From: Bacillota bacterium
GTDB taxonomy: Bacteria > Bacillota > Clostridia > Christensenellales > UMGS416
NCBI GenBank assembly: GCA_023435705.1
Contig: JAEYRH010000003.1
Location: 124,001 to 188,000, forward strand
Length of the DNA: 64,000 nt
Reading direction: 5' to 3'
Shown: one piece after another, positions 39,956 to 48,065 of the stretch
Layout: each line of letters begins with the position of its first letter
Numbering within the stretch: position 1 is the first letter of the stretch
Translations under genes and position numbers: made by a program
Notes under the pieces: model-generated
Database searches by the model: none
The model's input: only the letters and a program-made list of their open reading frames with translations
Told to the model about the DNA's origin: nothing

Positions 39956-40609
39956 TCAGTCCTGCCGTGGCAGCGGGTCTCTGCCCGGCGCGCGCAAAAA
40001 GCTCAGGATCATCGCCGTATCGGGGAAGGGCATCTCGCGGCTGCCCTGCATGCGGGTGATGCCCAGGCCCTGCACCATCGAGAAATAGGTGATCGCCAGC
40101 ATCAGCGGGTCTCCGGCCACCAGCTCACCCAGCCGCTGGCCTTCGGCAACCATGGGCACGAAGTGCTCAAAGGGCTTGCCGATCTTCTCCTTCGCCACCC
40201 GGCGGGCTTCCTCAGGCACGGCTTCCGATGTGGTGGTCTGGACCATGATGAGCCGCCAGTGCCCCATCGCCACGCTGTCGGGGCTCAGCAGCGCCTCGGT
40301 CATCCAATAGATCTTCTCATAGGGTGTGCCGGGCAGCAGGGAGGCCTTGCGGGCTGTCTCACCGGCGCCATCGGCGGCCAGGCTCACAAGCTTTGTGAAG
40401 ATGGCGTCCTTGGATTTGAAGTAGTTATACACAAACCCCTGGCTGAAACCGGCCACAGAGGCGATGTCGCTGATCTTGGCGCCAGCCAGGCCCTTGCGGG
40501 CGAACACCTCCAGCGCGGCCAGTATGATCTTCCGCTCGCCCTTTTCGGGCATTAGCTCCTCCATGCCCTGGGCCAATGCCTGCATCAGCAGCTCTCCCTG
40601 TTTTGTCAT
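39956..40609 (-). CDS. TetR-family regulator
   Basis: 217 residues from ATG 40609 with AGGAGG upstream. HTH region: ILAALEVFARKGLAGAKISDIASVAGFSQGFVYNYFKSKDAIF in pieces, with recognition helix at SQGFVYNYF. The C-terminal ligand domain is typical in length. A perfect 20-base palindrome lies 16 bases upstream, directly after its promoter, which indicates autoregulation of the TetR-hydrolase operon. Confidence 0.93.
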   Translation of the reverse strand: MTKQGELLMQALAQGMEELMPEKGERKIILAALEVFARKGLAGAKISDIASVAGFSQGFVYNYFKSKDAIFTKLVSLAADGAGETARKASLLPGTPYEKIYWMTEALLSPDSVAMGHWRLIMVQTTTSEAVPEEARRVAKEKIGKPFEHFVPMVAEGQRLGELVAGDPLMLAITYFSMVQGLGITRMQGSREMPFPDTAMILSFLRAPGRDPLPRQD

Positions 40610-40625
40610 GAGGCCTCCTGTGAAA

Positions 40626-40645
40626 ATGAATGAACGTTCATTCAT
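40626..40645. promoter_or_regulatory. TetR operator, perfect 20-base palindrome
   Basis: ATGAATGAAC followed by its exact reverse complement. It is the classic ATGAATGAACGTTCATTC form of TetR/AcrR operators and sits immediately after the -10 box of the minus-strand promoter, so binding would block transcription start. Confidence 0.85.
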
Positions 40646-40674
40646 ATTTTATGATTGTTGGATGGATTTGTCAA
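40646..40674 (-). promoter_or_regulatory. Promoter of the TetR-hydrolase operon
   Basis: Minus strand TTGACA (40669-40674), 17-base spacer, TAAAAT (40646-40651), abutting the palindrome. Confidence 0.85.
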
Positions 40675-40737
40675 TAACAAAGATTCCACCCTTTAGCAGA
40701 CGCTGATCGCACCGTCAAAAGGCGGAGCCCTCTGGTA

Positions 40738-40851
40738 AAATATGCGGTGCAGGGCGCAGCCCTGTAACCCAAAACCCCCTCCCCACGGCAACCATGGCAG
40801 ACGCCTTTGGCCGGAATGGGGAGGGGGCAGGGGGTGGGGTACAGGCAACAG
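40738..40851. repeat. GC-skewed intergenic inverted repeat, copy 7
   Basis: CAGGGCGCAGCCCTG hairpin, then CCCCCTCCCCA facing TGGGGAGGGGG about 50 bases on. It lies between the TetR promoter and the end of the CAP-domain gene. Confidence 0.5.
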
Positions 40852-40859
40852 CGATTACC

Positions 40860-41738
40860 TCATTTCGCAAACCACTGTGTGATCAGGTAATACTTCGTGC
40901 TGCTGTTATACACAATGCCAATGCCGATGCGGGTGTAGCCCTCATTGAGGATGTTGGCCCGGTGGCCGGAGGAGTTCATAAGGCCACTGTGGGCAGATGT
41001 CACCGAGGTGTATTTGGCGATGTTTTCCCCGGCGCTGGAGTAGCTCACCACGGAGGCCTTGAGCCGTGCACTGAAGCTGCCATAGGTGGGCGAGGTGTGA
41101 GAAAAGAAATCATGGTCCGACATATCCTTGCTGTGCTTGCGGGCAGCCGCGCGCAGGCTGGTGTCCAGCTTCAAGGCCGGCAGCCCGGCTGCTTGCCGCT
41201 CCTCGTTGACCAGTGCAATCATGGATGTTTCCTTGGCGGAGGCGTAACCGGAAGCTGGAGCCGCTGTGGGCGCGGGTGATGCTGTGGCAACCGGCGTGGG
41301 CCTCATGGTGGGCCTTGTTGTAGGTTTTGCGGTGGGCTTTGCCGTTGGCTTCGCGGTGGGTCTTGGTGTGGGCTTTGCTGCGGGGGTGGCAGTAACCCTT
41401 TCTGTCGGCGCTGCAGCGACCGACGGTGCGGCTTTCAGCGAAGCGGTCGGATTTACAGTTTCCGTTGGATCAACTGCTGTGGATGCTGTGGGCTGCATGG
41501 CTGACTCCGCAGAAAACAGAGATGCCGATGCCATCCTGGCGTTCTCGGTGGCAGCAGCCGCTGGCTCCGGCGATTGTGTGGGCGTTGGTTGTATTGCTCC
41601 ATCGGCAGAGGCGTTGCCCTGCACTTGATACGCGACTTGGGATTGCGGTTGGCAGGCCGAGAAACTGATCGCCATGAGGACAATGAGGATGGTCAAAAGA
41701 ATCGGTTTTGTTTCTCTGCTGTTTTTCCGGGTTGACAT
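40860..41738 (-). CDS. CAP-domain (SCP/PR1) lipoprotein with Pro/Thr linker
   Basis: 292 residues from ATG 41738 with AGGAGG upstream. Lipobox in IVLMAISFSACQ suggests lipidation. A low-complexity stretch (about 95-165) carries repeats of the type KPTAKPTAKPTAKPTTRPT, likely spanning the wall. The C-terminal CAP domain has MIALVNEERQAAGLPALKLD, SDHDFFSHTSPTYGSF, AGENIAKYTS, and the HRANILNEGYTRIGIGI signature. This is the YkwD-like bacterial type, often linked to spore or cell-surface functions. Confidence 0.92.
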   Translation of the reverse strand: MSTRKNSRETKPILLTILIVLMAISFSACQPQSQVAYQVQGNASADGAIQPTPTQSPEPAAAATENARMASASLFSAESAMQPTASTAVDPTETVNPTASLKAAPSVAAAPTERVTATPAAKPTPRPTAKPTAKPTAKPTTRPTMRPTPVATASPAPTAAPASGYASAKETSMIALVNEERQAAGLPALKLDTSLRAAARKHSKDMSDHDFFSHTSPTYGSFSARLKASVVSYSSAGENIAKYTSVTSAHSGLMNSSGHRANILNEGYTRIGIGIVYNSSTKYYLITQWFAK

Positions 41739-41927
41739 CAAGCACCTCCTGAACCCTTGTGTTGGCTTTGGTTGCAGGAATGAGGGATGAATGAATTGCT
41801 TTGTTTGGTAAAATACTACGATACAACCATATTCAAATCAACCGCCAGATGTTTCCATAGCAATGCTTCCAAGGCCTGCCTGCCGCAATTTCGCCGCATT
41901 TTTTCGGAAACTTCTGGTTTTTTCGCA

Positions 41928-41936
41928 TGCTATAAT
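41928..41936 (+). promoter_or_regulatory. Extended -10 promoter of the coiled-coil protein
   Basis: TGCTATAAT at 41928-41936; no clear -35. Predicted leader of about 42 bases. Confidence 0.5.
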
Positions 41937-41984
41937 TGGGCCATGAAAATGAGGAATGCGTTCCCGACCAAAGGAGTGCCAACC

Positions 41985-42830
41985 ATGAAGAAAGTCCTGT
42001 CAGCCATTCTCGCGGCCCTGCTGCTTGTTTCCATGAGCGCAACCGCGTTGGCCATACCCGATGAAACCGCAGCACCCACCGATACAGCCCAGCCCACCGG
42101 GACGACGGCACCCACAGAAACGGTTGCACCCAGCACCACGCCCGAGCCCACAAAGCAGCCCAACCCGTTCATTGAGCAGGTGAAGGCGATGCGCGCTGAG
42201 GTCAGAGCGCTGCGCGAGCTGCTGAAGACCGAGAAAGAGTACGACCGCCAGGTGCGCGACCAGATCAAGGCGATCCAGGGCGTAGTCAAGCTGGATACAG
42301 AGAAGGTCAAGGCCTACACCGCACAGTTGAAAGAGCTGACAAAAAAGCTGGGGCAGCTGACCAAGGAGCTGGCCAAGCTGGAAAAACCGGCCAAAGGCAA
42401 AAAGCCCGCTGTGGACAACAGCAAGAAGATCAATGAGCTCAAGCAGACGATCCAAGCCCTCAAGGACGAGATTGCTGCCCTGAAGGCCCAAAATCAGCCC
42501 CTTGTTGACCAAGTCAAAAACAGCAAGAACGGCCGCCGCTCCCTTCTGCCCCTAAAGCAGCAGCTGAAGGCCAAGTATGAAGCGCTCAAGCCGCTCGTGC
42601 GTGCTGCAAAAACACTGAACGACGAGATCCGCCAGCTGACCGTGCACGATCTGAAGGATGCCCTGAAGGCCGGTGACACCGAAAAGGCCACACTGGCTGT
42701 CGAGCAGATCCGCGCCAAGATCGAGCTGCTGAAGGCCAACATCAACGCCCGCATCGCGATCCGGCTGGAAATGCGCGCCATGTTGGATGCTTACAAGGCC
42801 CAGCTTGAGACGCCCCCCGCAGCAAACTAA
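41985..42830 (+). CDS. Secreted coiled-coil protein, unknown
   Basis: 281 residues from ATG 41985 with AAGGAG upstream. Signal peptide at 1-24 (VLSAILAALLLVSMSATALA). A Thr/Pro/Ala linker (30-65) leads into about 200 residues rich in Lys, Glu and Leu with heptad character (VRALRELLKTEKEYDRQVRDQ, LKELTKKLGQLTKELAKLEK in pieces). No enzymatic domain is recognisable. A long rod on the cell surface is likely. It is divergent from the CAP lipoprotein gene, with related Pro/Thr linker design. Confidence 0.8.
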   Translation: MKKVLSAILAALLLVSMSATALAIPDETAAPTDTAQPTGTTAPTETVAPSTTPEPTKQPNPFIEQVKAMRAEVRALRELLKTEKEYDRQVRDQIKAIQGVVKLDTEKVKAYTAQLKELTKKLGQLTKELAKLEKPAKGKKPAVDNSKKINELKQTIQALKDEIAALKAQNQPLVDQVKNSKNGRRSLLPLKQQLKAKYEALKPLVRAAKTLNDEIRQLTVHDLKDALKAGDTEKATLAVEQIRAKIELLKANINARIAIRLEMRAMLDAYKAQLETPPAAN

Positions 42831-42845
42831 GGCCCTCCTGTTACC

Positions 42846-42884
42846 AAAGCCCCTCTCCCATCAACGGGAAAGGGGCTTTTTTCT
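42846..42884 (+). terminator. Terminator after the coiled-coil protein
   Basis: AAAGCCCCT (42846-42854) pairs with AGGGGCTTT (42871-42879), followed by TTT and CTCTTT. Confidence 0.88.
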
Positions 42885-42924
42885 CTTTGAGGGAGTTGCT
42901 TGCCACGGCTGATGGAAGGAGGGT

Positions 42925-44121
42925 TTAGAACTTGTCGAGGAGATAGATGCCCTTCCTCACAAACAGCTTCCCGAGCTCTTCTGCTTTACTGTTCACCGTT
43001 ACATCGCTGCGCAGCCTCAACTGCTCGAAGGGCAAATAACCGGTCACCAGCTGGGCCAGCGCGTGCTCGGTGCATTGCAGGTCCGCGCTGCCGTCTTTCA
43101 CGCGGCGCACGCGGCTCTCGCCGTTGTCCCAGTCGATCTTGTAGGTGCCGGAGTTGGCGGGCAGGAAGCTGTCTGCCACGGCCACTTTCACAGTGCCCTT
43201 GCCCTCGGGCTTGGCCATCATCCTGAGCGCCTTCTGCGCATTCACCACGCGGCACATGCCCTCATAGGCCACTTCTGTTTTCACATCATAGGGGCTGGGC
43301 CAGATCAGGCTCGCGTCCACATCGGGCGGCAGCTCCCAGGAGATGGTCTTCAGGTTGCTGCAAAACCCTCCGAGGAACCCCAGCAGCCCCAGCAAGCCGT
43401 CGTTTGAGCGCCAGCAGGCTTCCAGCACCCGCATCCGGTCAGCGGTTGGCTCACCTTCGCCCACGAAAAGCACATAGGCGGCAGGCCTGCCATCCTCGCC
43501 AAACCACACATAGGATTGCCTGCGGGTCTTCATCGGGTCCACTTCCAACAGGCCGTGCCAGCGCCAGCCCTCGCGGTCCACGCACAGGTTGTAGTGCTGG
43601 GCAAAGTCGTTATAGACCTCCACGATGGGGCCCGGGTCGGTGCCCCCCTCGCCGGGGATGAACCGCTCTGCGTGGCCGGGCCTGCGAAGCGCCCGCAGCG
43701 GCTCGGTGGGGGCCTTCACGCGCGTGATGCGGTTGCACACCTCATAGCCGAACTTACGGTAATATTGGTAGGAAAAGGGATACAGGAACGAAAACACATC
43801 GCCGCGCTCAGTAAGCTCTGTCAAGCTGCTTTGCATCAGGCCGCGCACATTGCCGCCATCGCGGTGCTCCGGCCAGCTGGCCACGCCGCCCACGCCGCCC
43901 ATGCCCACCACGGAGCCGTCGAACCAGCAGTCATAGGGGATCAAATCGAACCCGGCCACCAGCTTGCCGCTCTCATCAAAGCACCCGCGGCCACTCTGCC
44001 TGGGGTCGCCGTCGGCCATCTCCTTTTGATACTTCTCCCTGTCATAGGTGAAGAAAAAGGCCTGGGCCTGCATCTCCATCAGCTCCAGCCGTTCTTCGCC
44101 GGTTACCGGCCTGTACTGCAT
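42925..44121 (-). CDS. Eis-like GNAT N-acetyltransferase
   Basis: 398 residues from ATG 44121 with GAGAGGG upstream; the longer frame to 44232 has no site. The layout is that of Eis/enhanced-intracellular-survival type proteins: a first GNAT domain with GMGGVGGVASWPEHRDGGNVRG (acetyl-CoA binding in pieces), YPFSYQYYRKFGYEV, a second GNAT-like domain, and a C-terminal SCP2-like domain. Eis enzymes acetylate aminoglycosides and other amines; the substrate here is unknown. Confidence 0.85.
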   Translation of the reverse strand: MQYRPVTGEERLELMEMQAQAFFFTYDREKYQKEMADGDPRQSGRGCFDESGKLVAGFDLIPYDCWFDGSVVGMGGVGGVASWPEHRDGGNVRGLMQSSLTELTERGDVFSFLYPFSYQYYRKFGYEVCNRITRVKAPTEPLRALRRPGHAERFIPGEGGTDPGPIVEVYNDFAQHYNLCVDREGWRWHGLLEVDPMKTRRQSYVWFGEDGRPAAYVLFVGEGEPTADRMRVLEACWRSNDGLLGLLGFLGGFCSNLKTISWELPPDVDASLIWPSPYDVKTEVAYEGMCRVVNAQKALRMMAKPEGKGTVKVAVADSFLPANSGTYKIDWDNGESRVRRVKDGSADLQCTEHALAQLVTGYLPFEQLRLRSDVTVNSKAEELGKLFVRKGIYLLDKF

Positions 44122-44203
44122 CTGCCGCACCCTCTCTTTTGTGTTCTCATGGCATATTATACCACAACATTGACCTGCCACTTCACGGGGTGCAGCGCTT
44201 TGG

Positions 44204-44232
44204 TTTACACGCCGCAACTCATGGTGTATCAT
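44204..44232 (+). promoter_or_regulatory. Promoter of the fluoride channel gene
   Basis: TTTACA (44204-44209), 17-base spacer, TATCAT (44227-44232). The leader is only about 30 bases, too short for a crcB/fluoride riboswitch. Confidence 0.7.
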
Positions 44233-44266
44233 TCCCCTGTGATTATGGGCTGGTCTTGGAGGTTTT

Positions 44267-44644
44267 GTGGAGCTGCAAAAGATGCTTTATGTGGGCCTGG
44301 GCGGGTTTGCTGGCGCGTCACTGCGCTATCTTGTCATGCTGGCATCGGTGGGCCTGTTTGGGGAAGGGATGCCCTGGGGCACGATGATCGTGAACGCCGT
44401 GGGCGGCCTGTTCGCTGGCATCGTGATGGAGCTGGGTATTGCGTCCAGCTTCATTTCACCGGCCATGCGATTGTTTTTGATGACGGGCATCCTGGGCGGG
44501 TTCACCACGTTTTCCGCCTTCAGCTGGGAGACAATGAGCCTGTTTTCCGAGGGCTCCTGGCTGCGGGCAAGCCTCAACATCCTTCTCAATGTGGCGCTGA
44601 GCCTTGGGGCGGTGATGCTGGGCAGGGCAATTGTGAGTCATTGA
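44267..44644 (+). CDS. crcB: Fluoride channel Fluc/CrcB
   Basis: 125 residues from GTG 44267 (GGAGG four bases upstream); ATG 44282 is an alternative. Four membrane helices with family marks GLGGFAGASLRY, GTMIVNAVGGLFAG, and the fluoride-pore segment GGFTTFSAFSWE. It exports F- as a dimer. The 3' end overlaps the convergent MFS gene by 59 bases. Confidence 0.94.
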   Translation: MELQKMLYVGLGGFAGASLRYLVMLASVGLFGEGMPWGTMIVNAVGGLFAGIVMELGIASSFISPAMRLFLMTGILGGFTTFSAFSWETMSLFSEGSWLRASLNILLNVALSLGAVMLGRAIVSH

Positions 44645-45803
44645 TCATCTTTCTCCCCGCCGTGCCTGCAATAAACACCAACGCCCCCGCCGCTGCAAGC
44701 CCCGCCATCACACCGTTGATGGCAAAGGCCGGGCTTGCGCCCAGCCAGTCGGTGAGCCAGCCGGTGAGGTAGGGGCCGGCAAAGATGCCGATGCCATAAA
44801 CCGCCTGATAGAAGCCCATCGCCGTGGCTCGCTTTTCGTCGGGCATTTTTGACACGCACAGCGCCATCAGCGCCGGGAAGGTGAGCGCGCTGCCCAGGCC
44901 CGTCATAAACTGGCTCAAATACATCCATCCCATGCCGGTGGCGAAGGGCACCATCGCGCAGGACAGTGCCTGCAATACAAATCCTGCGGCCACCATGGGC
45001 CGGAAGCCCACGCGGGGTGCAAGCTTCGTGGCCGCAAAGGGGGCCAGCGCTGCCGTGGGCAGCATGAAGCACATCGTGAGCGCGCTCAATTCCAGATTGG
45101 TGGCATGAAAGGCCGCCGCTGCCATCGGCGCGAACACAAACCCCTTGCCGAAGTTGATCGCCTGCGCAAAGATCGCCAGCACTGCGGCCACCACCAGCGT
45201 TTTCTCCCGGATCGTGCCGCCCACCGCACCAAGGCTGATGGGGCTGCGTGCCTTTCGGCTTTCTGTTGCGAAGGCTGCCAGCGCCAGGCCTACCAGGGCC
45301 AGCGCCGCCGCCGCCAAAAAGGTGTAGCGGTAGCCGTAGGCCTGGGCCACTACGCCGCCCACCAGCATCGCCAGCAGCTGGCCCGCCGCGGTGGAGCCCT
45401 CCACAAAACCCATCGAATGTTGTTTCCCCTCAAAATAGCTGGAAAACAGGATGGAAATCTGCACATAGGCGCAAGCGGCCAGCCCCGCCAGCAGCCTGCC
45501 GATGAGCAGCGCGCCGGGCGAGCGGGCAAAAAAGAACATCACCAGCGAGCTCAAGCCGCCCATGGCAATGCCAGCCAGGATGAAAGGCTTGCGGCGGCTC
45601 AGCCGGTCTGACCAGATGCCCAGCGGCAGCCGCAGCAGCATCTGCGTGACGCCATAGGAGCCGGCTATCAGGCCCACCATCGTGGCGGTGGCGCCGATGT
45701 CATGCTTGATGTAGTCGGAGAATTGCGGCACATACACATAAACGGTGGTCCAAAACAGGGCGTTGACAAAATACATCAACACTTGTGGTTTCTTCCGGAT
45801 CAT
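44586..45803 (-). CDS. MFS transporter
   Basis: 405 residues from ATG 45803, with GGAGG (minus strand) just upstream; the reading frame continues to 45983 but without a site. About twelve hydrophobic segments and the loop 2-3 motif GIWSDRLSRRKPF of the major facilitator superfamily. Drug or sugar-acid efflux is possible; the substrate cannot be inferred. The last 19 residues lie in the region overlapping crcB. Confidence 0.9.
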   Translation of the reverse strand: MIRKKPQVLMYFVNALFWTTVYVYVPQFSDYIKHDIGATATMVGLIAGSYGVTQMLLRLPLGIWSDRLSRRKPFILAGIAMGGLSSLVMFFFARSPGALLIGRLLAGLAACAYVQISILFSSYFEGKQHSMGFVEGSTAAGQLLAMLVGGVVAQAYGYRYTFLAAAALALVGLALAAFATESRKARSPISLGAVGGTIREKTLVVAAVLAIFAQAINFGKGFVFAPMAAAAFHATNLELSALTMCFMLPTAALAPFAATKLAPRVGFRPMVAAGFVLQALSCAMVPFATGMGWMYLSQFMTGLGSALTFPALMALCVSKMPDEKRATAMGFYQAVYGIGIFAGPYLTGWLTDWLGASPAFAINGVMAGLAAAGALVFIAGTAGRKMINDSQLPCPASPPQGSAPH

Positions 45804-45881
45804 AAGGGCCTCCATGGGCGAATAGCACATTTTTAGCATGAATCGGCGCGGATTGCAAGGGAATCGCCCGAACCCATCGCA

Positions 45882-45910
45882 TTGTGAATCATCACCTTTT
45901 GTGGTAAAAT
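45882..45910 (+). promoter_or_regulatory. Promoter of glnS
   Basis: TTGTGA (45882-45887), 17-base spacer, TAAAAT (45905-45910). No T-box element is recognisable in the short leader. Confidence 0.6.
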
Positions 45911-45948
45911 ATTCAGGCATACACAAGCAGAAGTACGGAGATCTACCA

Positions 45949-47619
45949 ATGCCCCACAAAGCAGAAGTACAAACGGCCACCAACTATATCGACGAAGCGG
46001 TAAACGACGACATCCTTGCCGGCAAGGTGAAGCATCACATCCAGACCCGTTTCCCGCCGGAGCCAAACGGCTATCTGCACATTGGCCACCTCAAAGCCAT
46101 GGTTGTGGATTTTGAAACGGCGCAACGCTACGGCGGCGTGTGCAGCCTGCGGTTTGACGACACCAACCCCGTGAAGGAAGACACCGAGTATGTGGAGGCG
46201 ATCTTTGAAGACATCCACTGGCTCGGCTACGATTGGGGCGACAGGCTTTATTACGCCTCCGACTATTTCGACCGCAACTATGAAATCGCGCTGGAGATGA
46301 TCAAGCGGGGGAAGGCCTATGTCTGTGAGCTTACCGCCGACCAGATCCGCGAGCACCGCGGCACGCTCACCGAGCCCGGCCGCAACAGCCCCTGGCGCGA
46401 CCGGCCCGTGGAGGAGAGCCTGCGGCTCTTTGAGGAGATGCGCGCCGGGAAGCACCCGGAAGGGTCGATCACGCTGCGGGCGAAGATCGACATGGCTTCG
46501 CCCAACATCAACATGCGTGACCCGGTGATGTATCGCATCCTCTTTGCCCATCACCACCGCACCGGCGACAAGTGGTGCATCTACCCGATGTATGACTTCT
46601 CCCACCCGGTGGATGACGCGTTGGAGGGCGTGACCCACTCGCTGTGCTCGCTGGAGTATGAGGACCACCGGCCGCTTTATGACTGGGCCGTGCGGGAGGC
46701 GGGGTTTGAGTTTCCGCCCCGGCAGATCGAGTTTGCCCGCCTCAACATCACCAACACTGTGATGTCCAAGCGATACCTGCGGCAGCTGGTGGAGACCGGC
46801 ATGGTGTCCGGCTGGGATGACCCGCGCATGCCCACGCTGTGCGGCCTCAGGCGCAGGGGCTACACGCCCGCCGCGCTGAAGGACTTCATTGATCGGGCCG
46901 GCGTGGCTAAGGCCAACAGCACGGTGGATATCAAGCTACTGGAGCACTGCATCCGAGAGGAACTGAATGAGACGGCCCCTCGCGTGATGGGCGTGCTGGA
47001 GCCTGTGAAGGTGACCATCACCAATTGGCCGGCAGGCCTGGTGGAAGAGCTGGAGCTGGAGAACCACCCCGGCCACCCGGAGATGGGCACCCGTAAGATC
47101 AAATTCTCCGGTTCGCTTTTCATCGAGCAGGAGGATTTTATGGAGAACCCGCCGAATAAGTTCTTCCGGCTGAAGCCCGGCGGAGAGGTGCGTTTGAAAG
47201 GCGCCTACATCATCCGCTGCGATGAGGTTGTGAAGGGCGAGAGCGGTGAGGTGGCGGAGCTGAAGTGCTCCTACGACCCGGAGAGCCGCTCTGGTAGCGG
47301 CGAGGGCCGTAAGGTGAAGGGCACGCTGCACTGGGTGGATGCTGCCGATTGCGTGGCGGCGCAGGTGCGGCTCTATGATGTGCTCTTCAACGACAACGAC
47401 GCCGAGGATTTTGCTGAGCGCCTCAACCCCGACTCTGTGAAGGCGCTGGAAAACAGCCTTGTGGAGGGCAGCCTGGCCACTGCCATGGCTGGTGACCGGT
47501 TCCAGTTTATGCGCCAGGGCTACTTCATTTGCGACACGGACAGCAAGCCAGGCGCGCCGGTGTTCAACCGCACCGTGGGCCTGAAGGACAGCTGGGCCAA
47601 GGAAATAGGCAAGGCCTGA
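45949..47619 (+). CDS. glnS: Glutaminyl-tRNA synthetase
   Basis: 556 residues from ATG 45949 with a CGGAG site. Class I synthetase: HIGH motif in GYLHIGHLKAM, second motif TVMSKRYLRQLV, and the GlnRS-type insertions SLRFDDTNPVKEDTEYV and PMYDFSHPVDDALEGVTHSLCSLEYEDHRPLY in pieces. The two beta-barrel anticodon-binding domain follows (PVKVTITNWP...). Length matches the family. It attaches Gln to tRNA-Gln directly, so this organism need not rely on the GatCAB route for tRNA-Gln. Confidence 0.97.
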   Translation: MPHKAEVQTATNYIDEAVNDDILAGKVKHHIQTRFPPEPNGYLHIGHLKAMVVDFETAQRYGGVCSLRFDDTNPVKEDTEYVEAIFEDIHWLGYDWGDRLYYASDYFDRNYEIALEMIKRGKAYVCELTADQIREHRGTLTEPGRNSPWRDRPVEESLRLFEEMRAGKHPEGSITLRAKIDMASPNINMRDPVMYRILFAHHHRTGDKWCIYPMYDFSHPVDDALEGVTHSLCSLEYEDHRPLYDWAVREAGFEFPPRQIEFARLNITNTVMSKRYLRQLVETGMVSGWDDPRMPTLCGLRRRGYTPAALKDFIDRAGVAKANSTVDIKLLEHCIREELNETAPRVMGVLEPVKVTITNWPAGLVEELELENHPGHPEMGTRKIKFSGSLFIEQEDFMENPPNKFFRLKPGGEVRLKGAYIIRCDEVVKGESGEVAELKCSYDPESRSGSGEGRKVKGTLHWVDAADCVAAQVRLYDVLFNDNDAEDFAERLNPDSVKALENSLVEGSLATAMAGDRFQFMRQGYFICDTDSKPGAPVFNRTVGLKDSWAKEIGKA

Positions 47620-47686
47620 GCGGATTTGACTGATCAAGCGGCTGGAAGGGCCGTTTGAAATAGTGAACTCGAGGGAGGGAACACGC

Positions 47687-47992
47687 ATGGCAAAGGAAGA
47701 TCCCATTCTGATTGACAAAACCGAAGTCATCCTGATGGCAAGCAAAGGCTCTGGCACCGAAACCGTCAACGCGTCCTACGACAAGATCATCCGAATTGAG
47801 TTCCGTAAGTGTGAGGAAACCAAGCTGTTCAAGAAGTTCCCCTCGGAGCAGATCAGCTTCACGATCCGCGGTCGGGAGGATCCGGTGGTGTTCTTCAAGG
47901 GCAAGGTGGGCGACGACCTGTTTGAAAGCTATAAAACAGCCCTTGCCAAGTTCGCCAAGGACAACCGCGTTTCCTTCGCCAGCAACCTCTAG
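47687..47992 (+). CDS. Unknown 101-residue protein between two tRNA synthetases
   Basis: Start ATG 47687 with GAGGGAGG upstream. Predicted mostly beta with a final helix: KTEVILMASKGSGTETVNAS, KIIRIEFRKCEE, EQISFTIRGREDPVVFFKGK, FESYKTALAKFAKDN. This order of seven strands and one helix is reminiscent of a PH-like domain, but that is only a visual impression. Between glnS and gltX and possibly co-transcribed. Confidence 0.6.
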   Translation: MAKEDPILIDKTEVILMASKGSGTETVNASYDKIIRIEFRKCEETKLFKKFPSEQISFTIRGREDPVVFFKGKVGDDLFESYKTALAKFAKDNRVSFASNL

Positions 47993-48013
47993 CGCGCAGC
48001 CCCATTAAACATG

Positions 48014-48036
48014 TGGGCGGGGGTTGTCCCCGCCCA
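48014..48036 (+). terminator. Hairpin between the 101-residue gene and gltX
   Basis: TGGGCGGGG (48014-48022) pairs with CCCCGCCCA (48028-48036). The T tract is short, so partial read-through into gltX is likely. Confidence 0.55.
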
Positions 48037-48065
48037 TTCAATTACCACAGGAAAGAGTGAGCCAA

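Noticed and set aside
41266..41628. Plus-strand open frame with GVGLMVGLVVGFAVGFAVG repeats
   Set aside because: Antisense of the Pro/Thr linker repeats of the CAP lipoprotein.
44122..44266. Fluoride riboswitch before crcB
   Set aside because: The predicted leader is about 30 bases and lacks the conserved riboswitch pattern.
43516..44772. Plus-strand open frame of 418 codons spanning the Eis-like gene and crcB
   Set aside because: It runs antisense to the acetyltransferase and out of frame with crcB; low-complexity His/Ala/Val composition.
45804..48065. T-box elements before glnS and gltX
   Set aside because: No TGGNACCGCG-like sequence or specifier stem was found in either leader.
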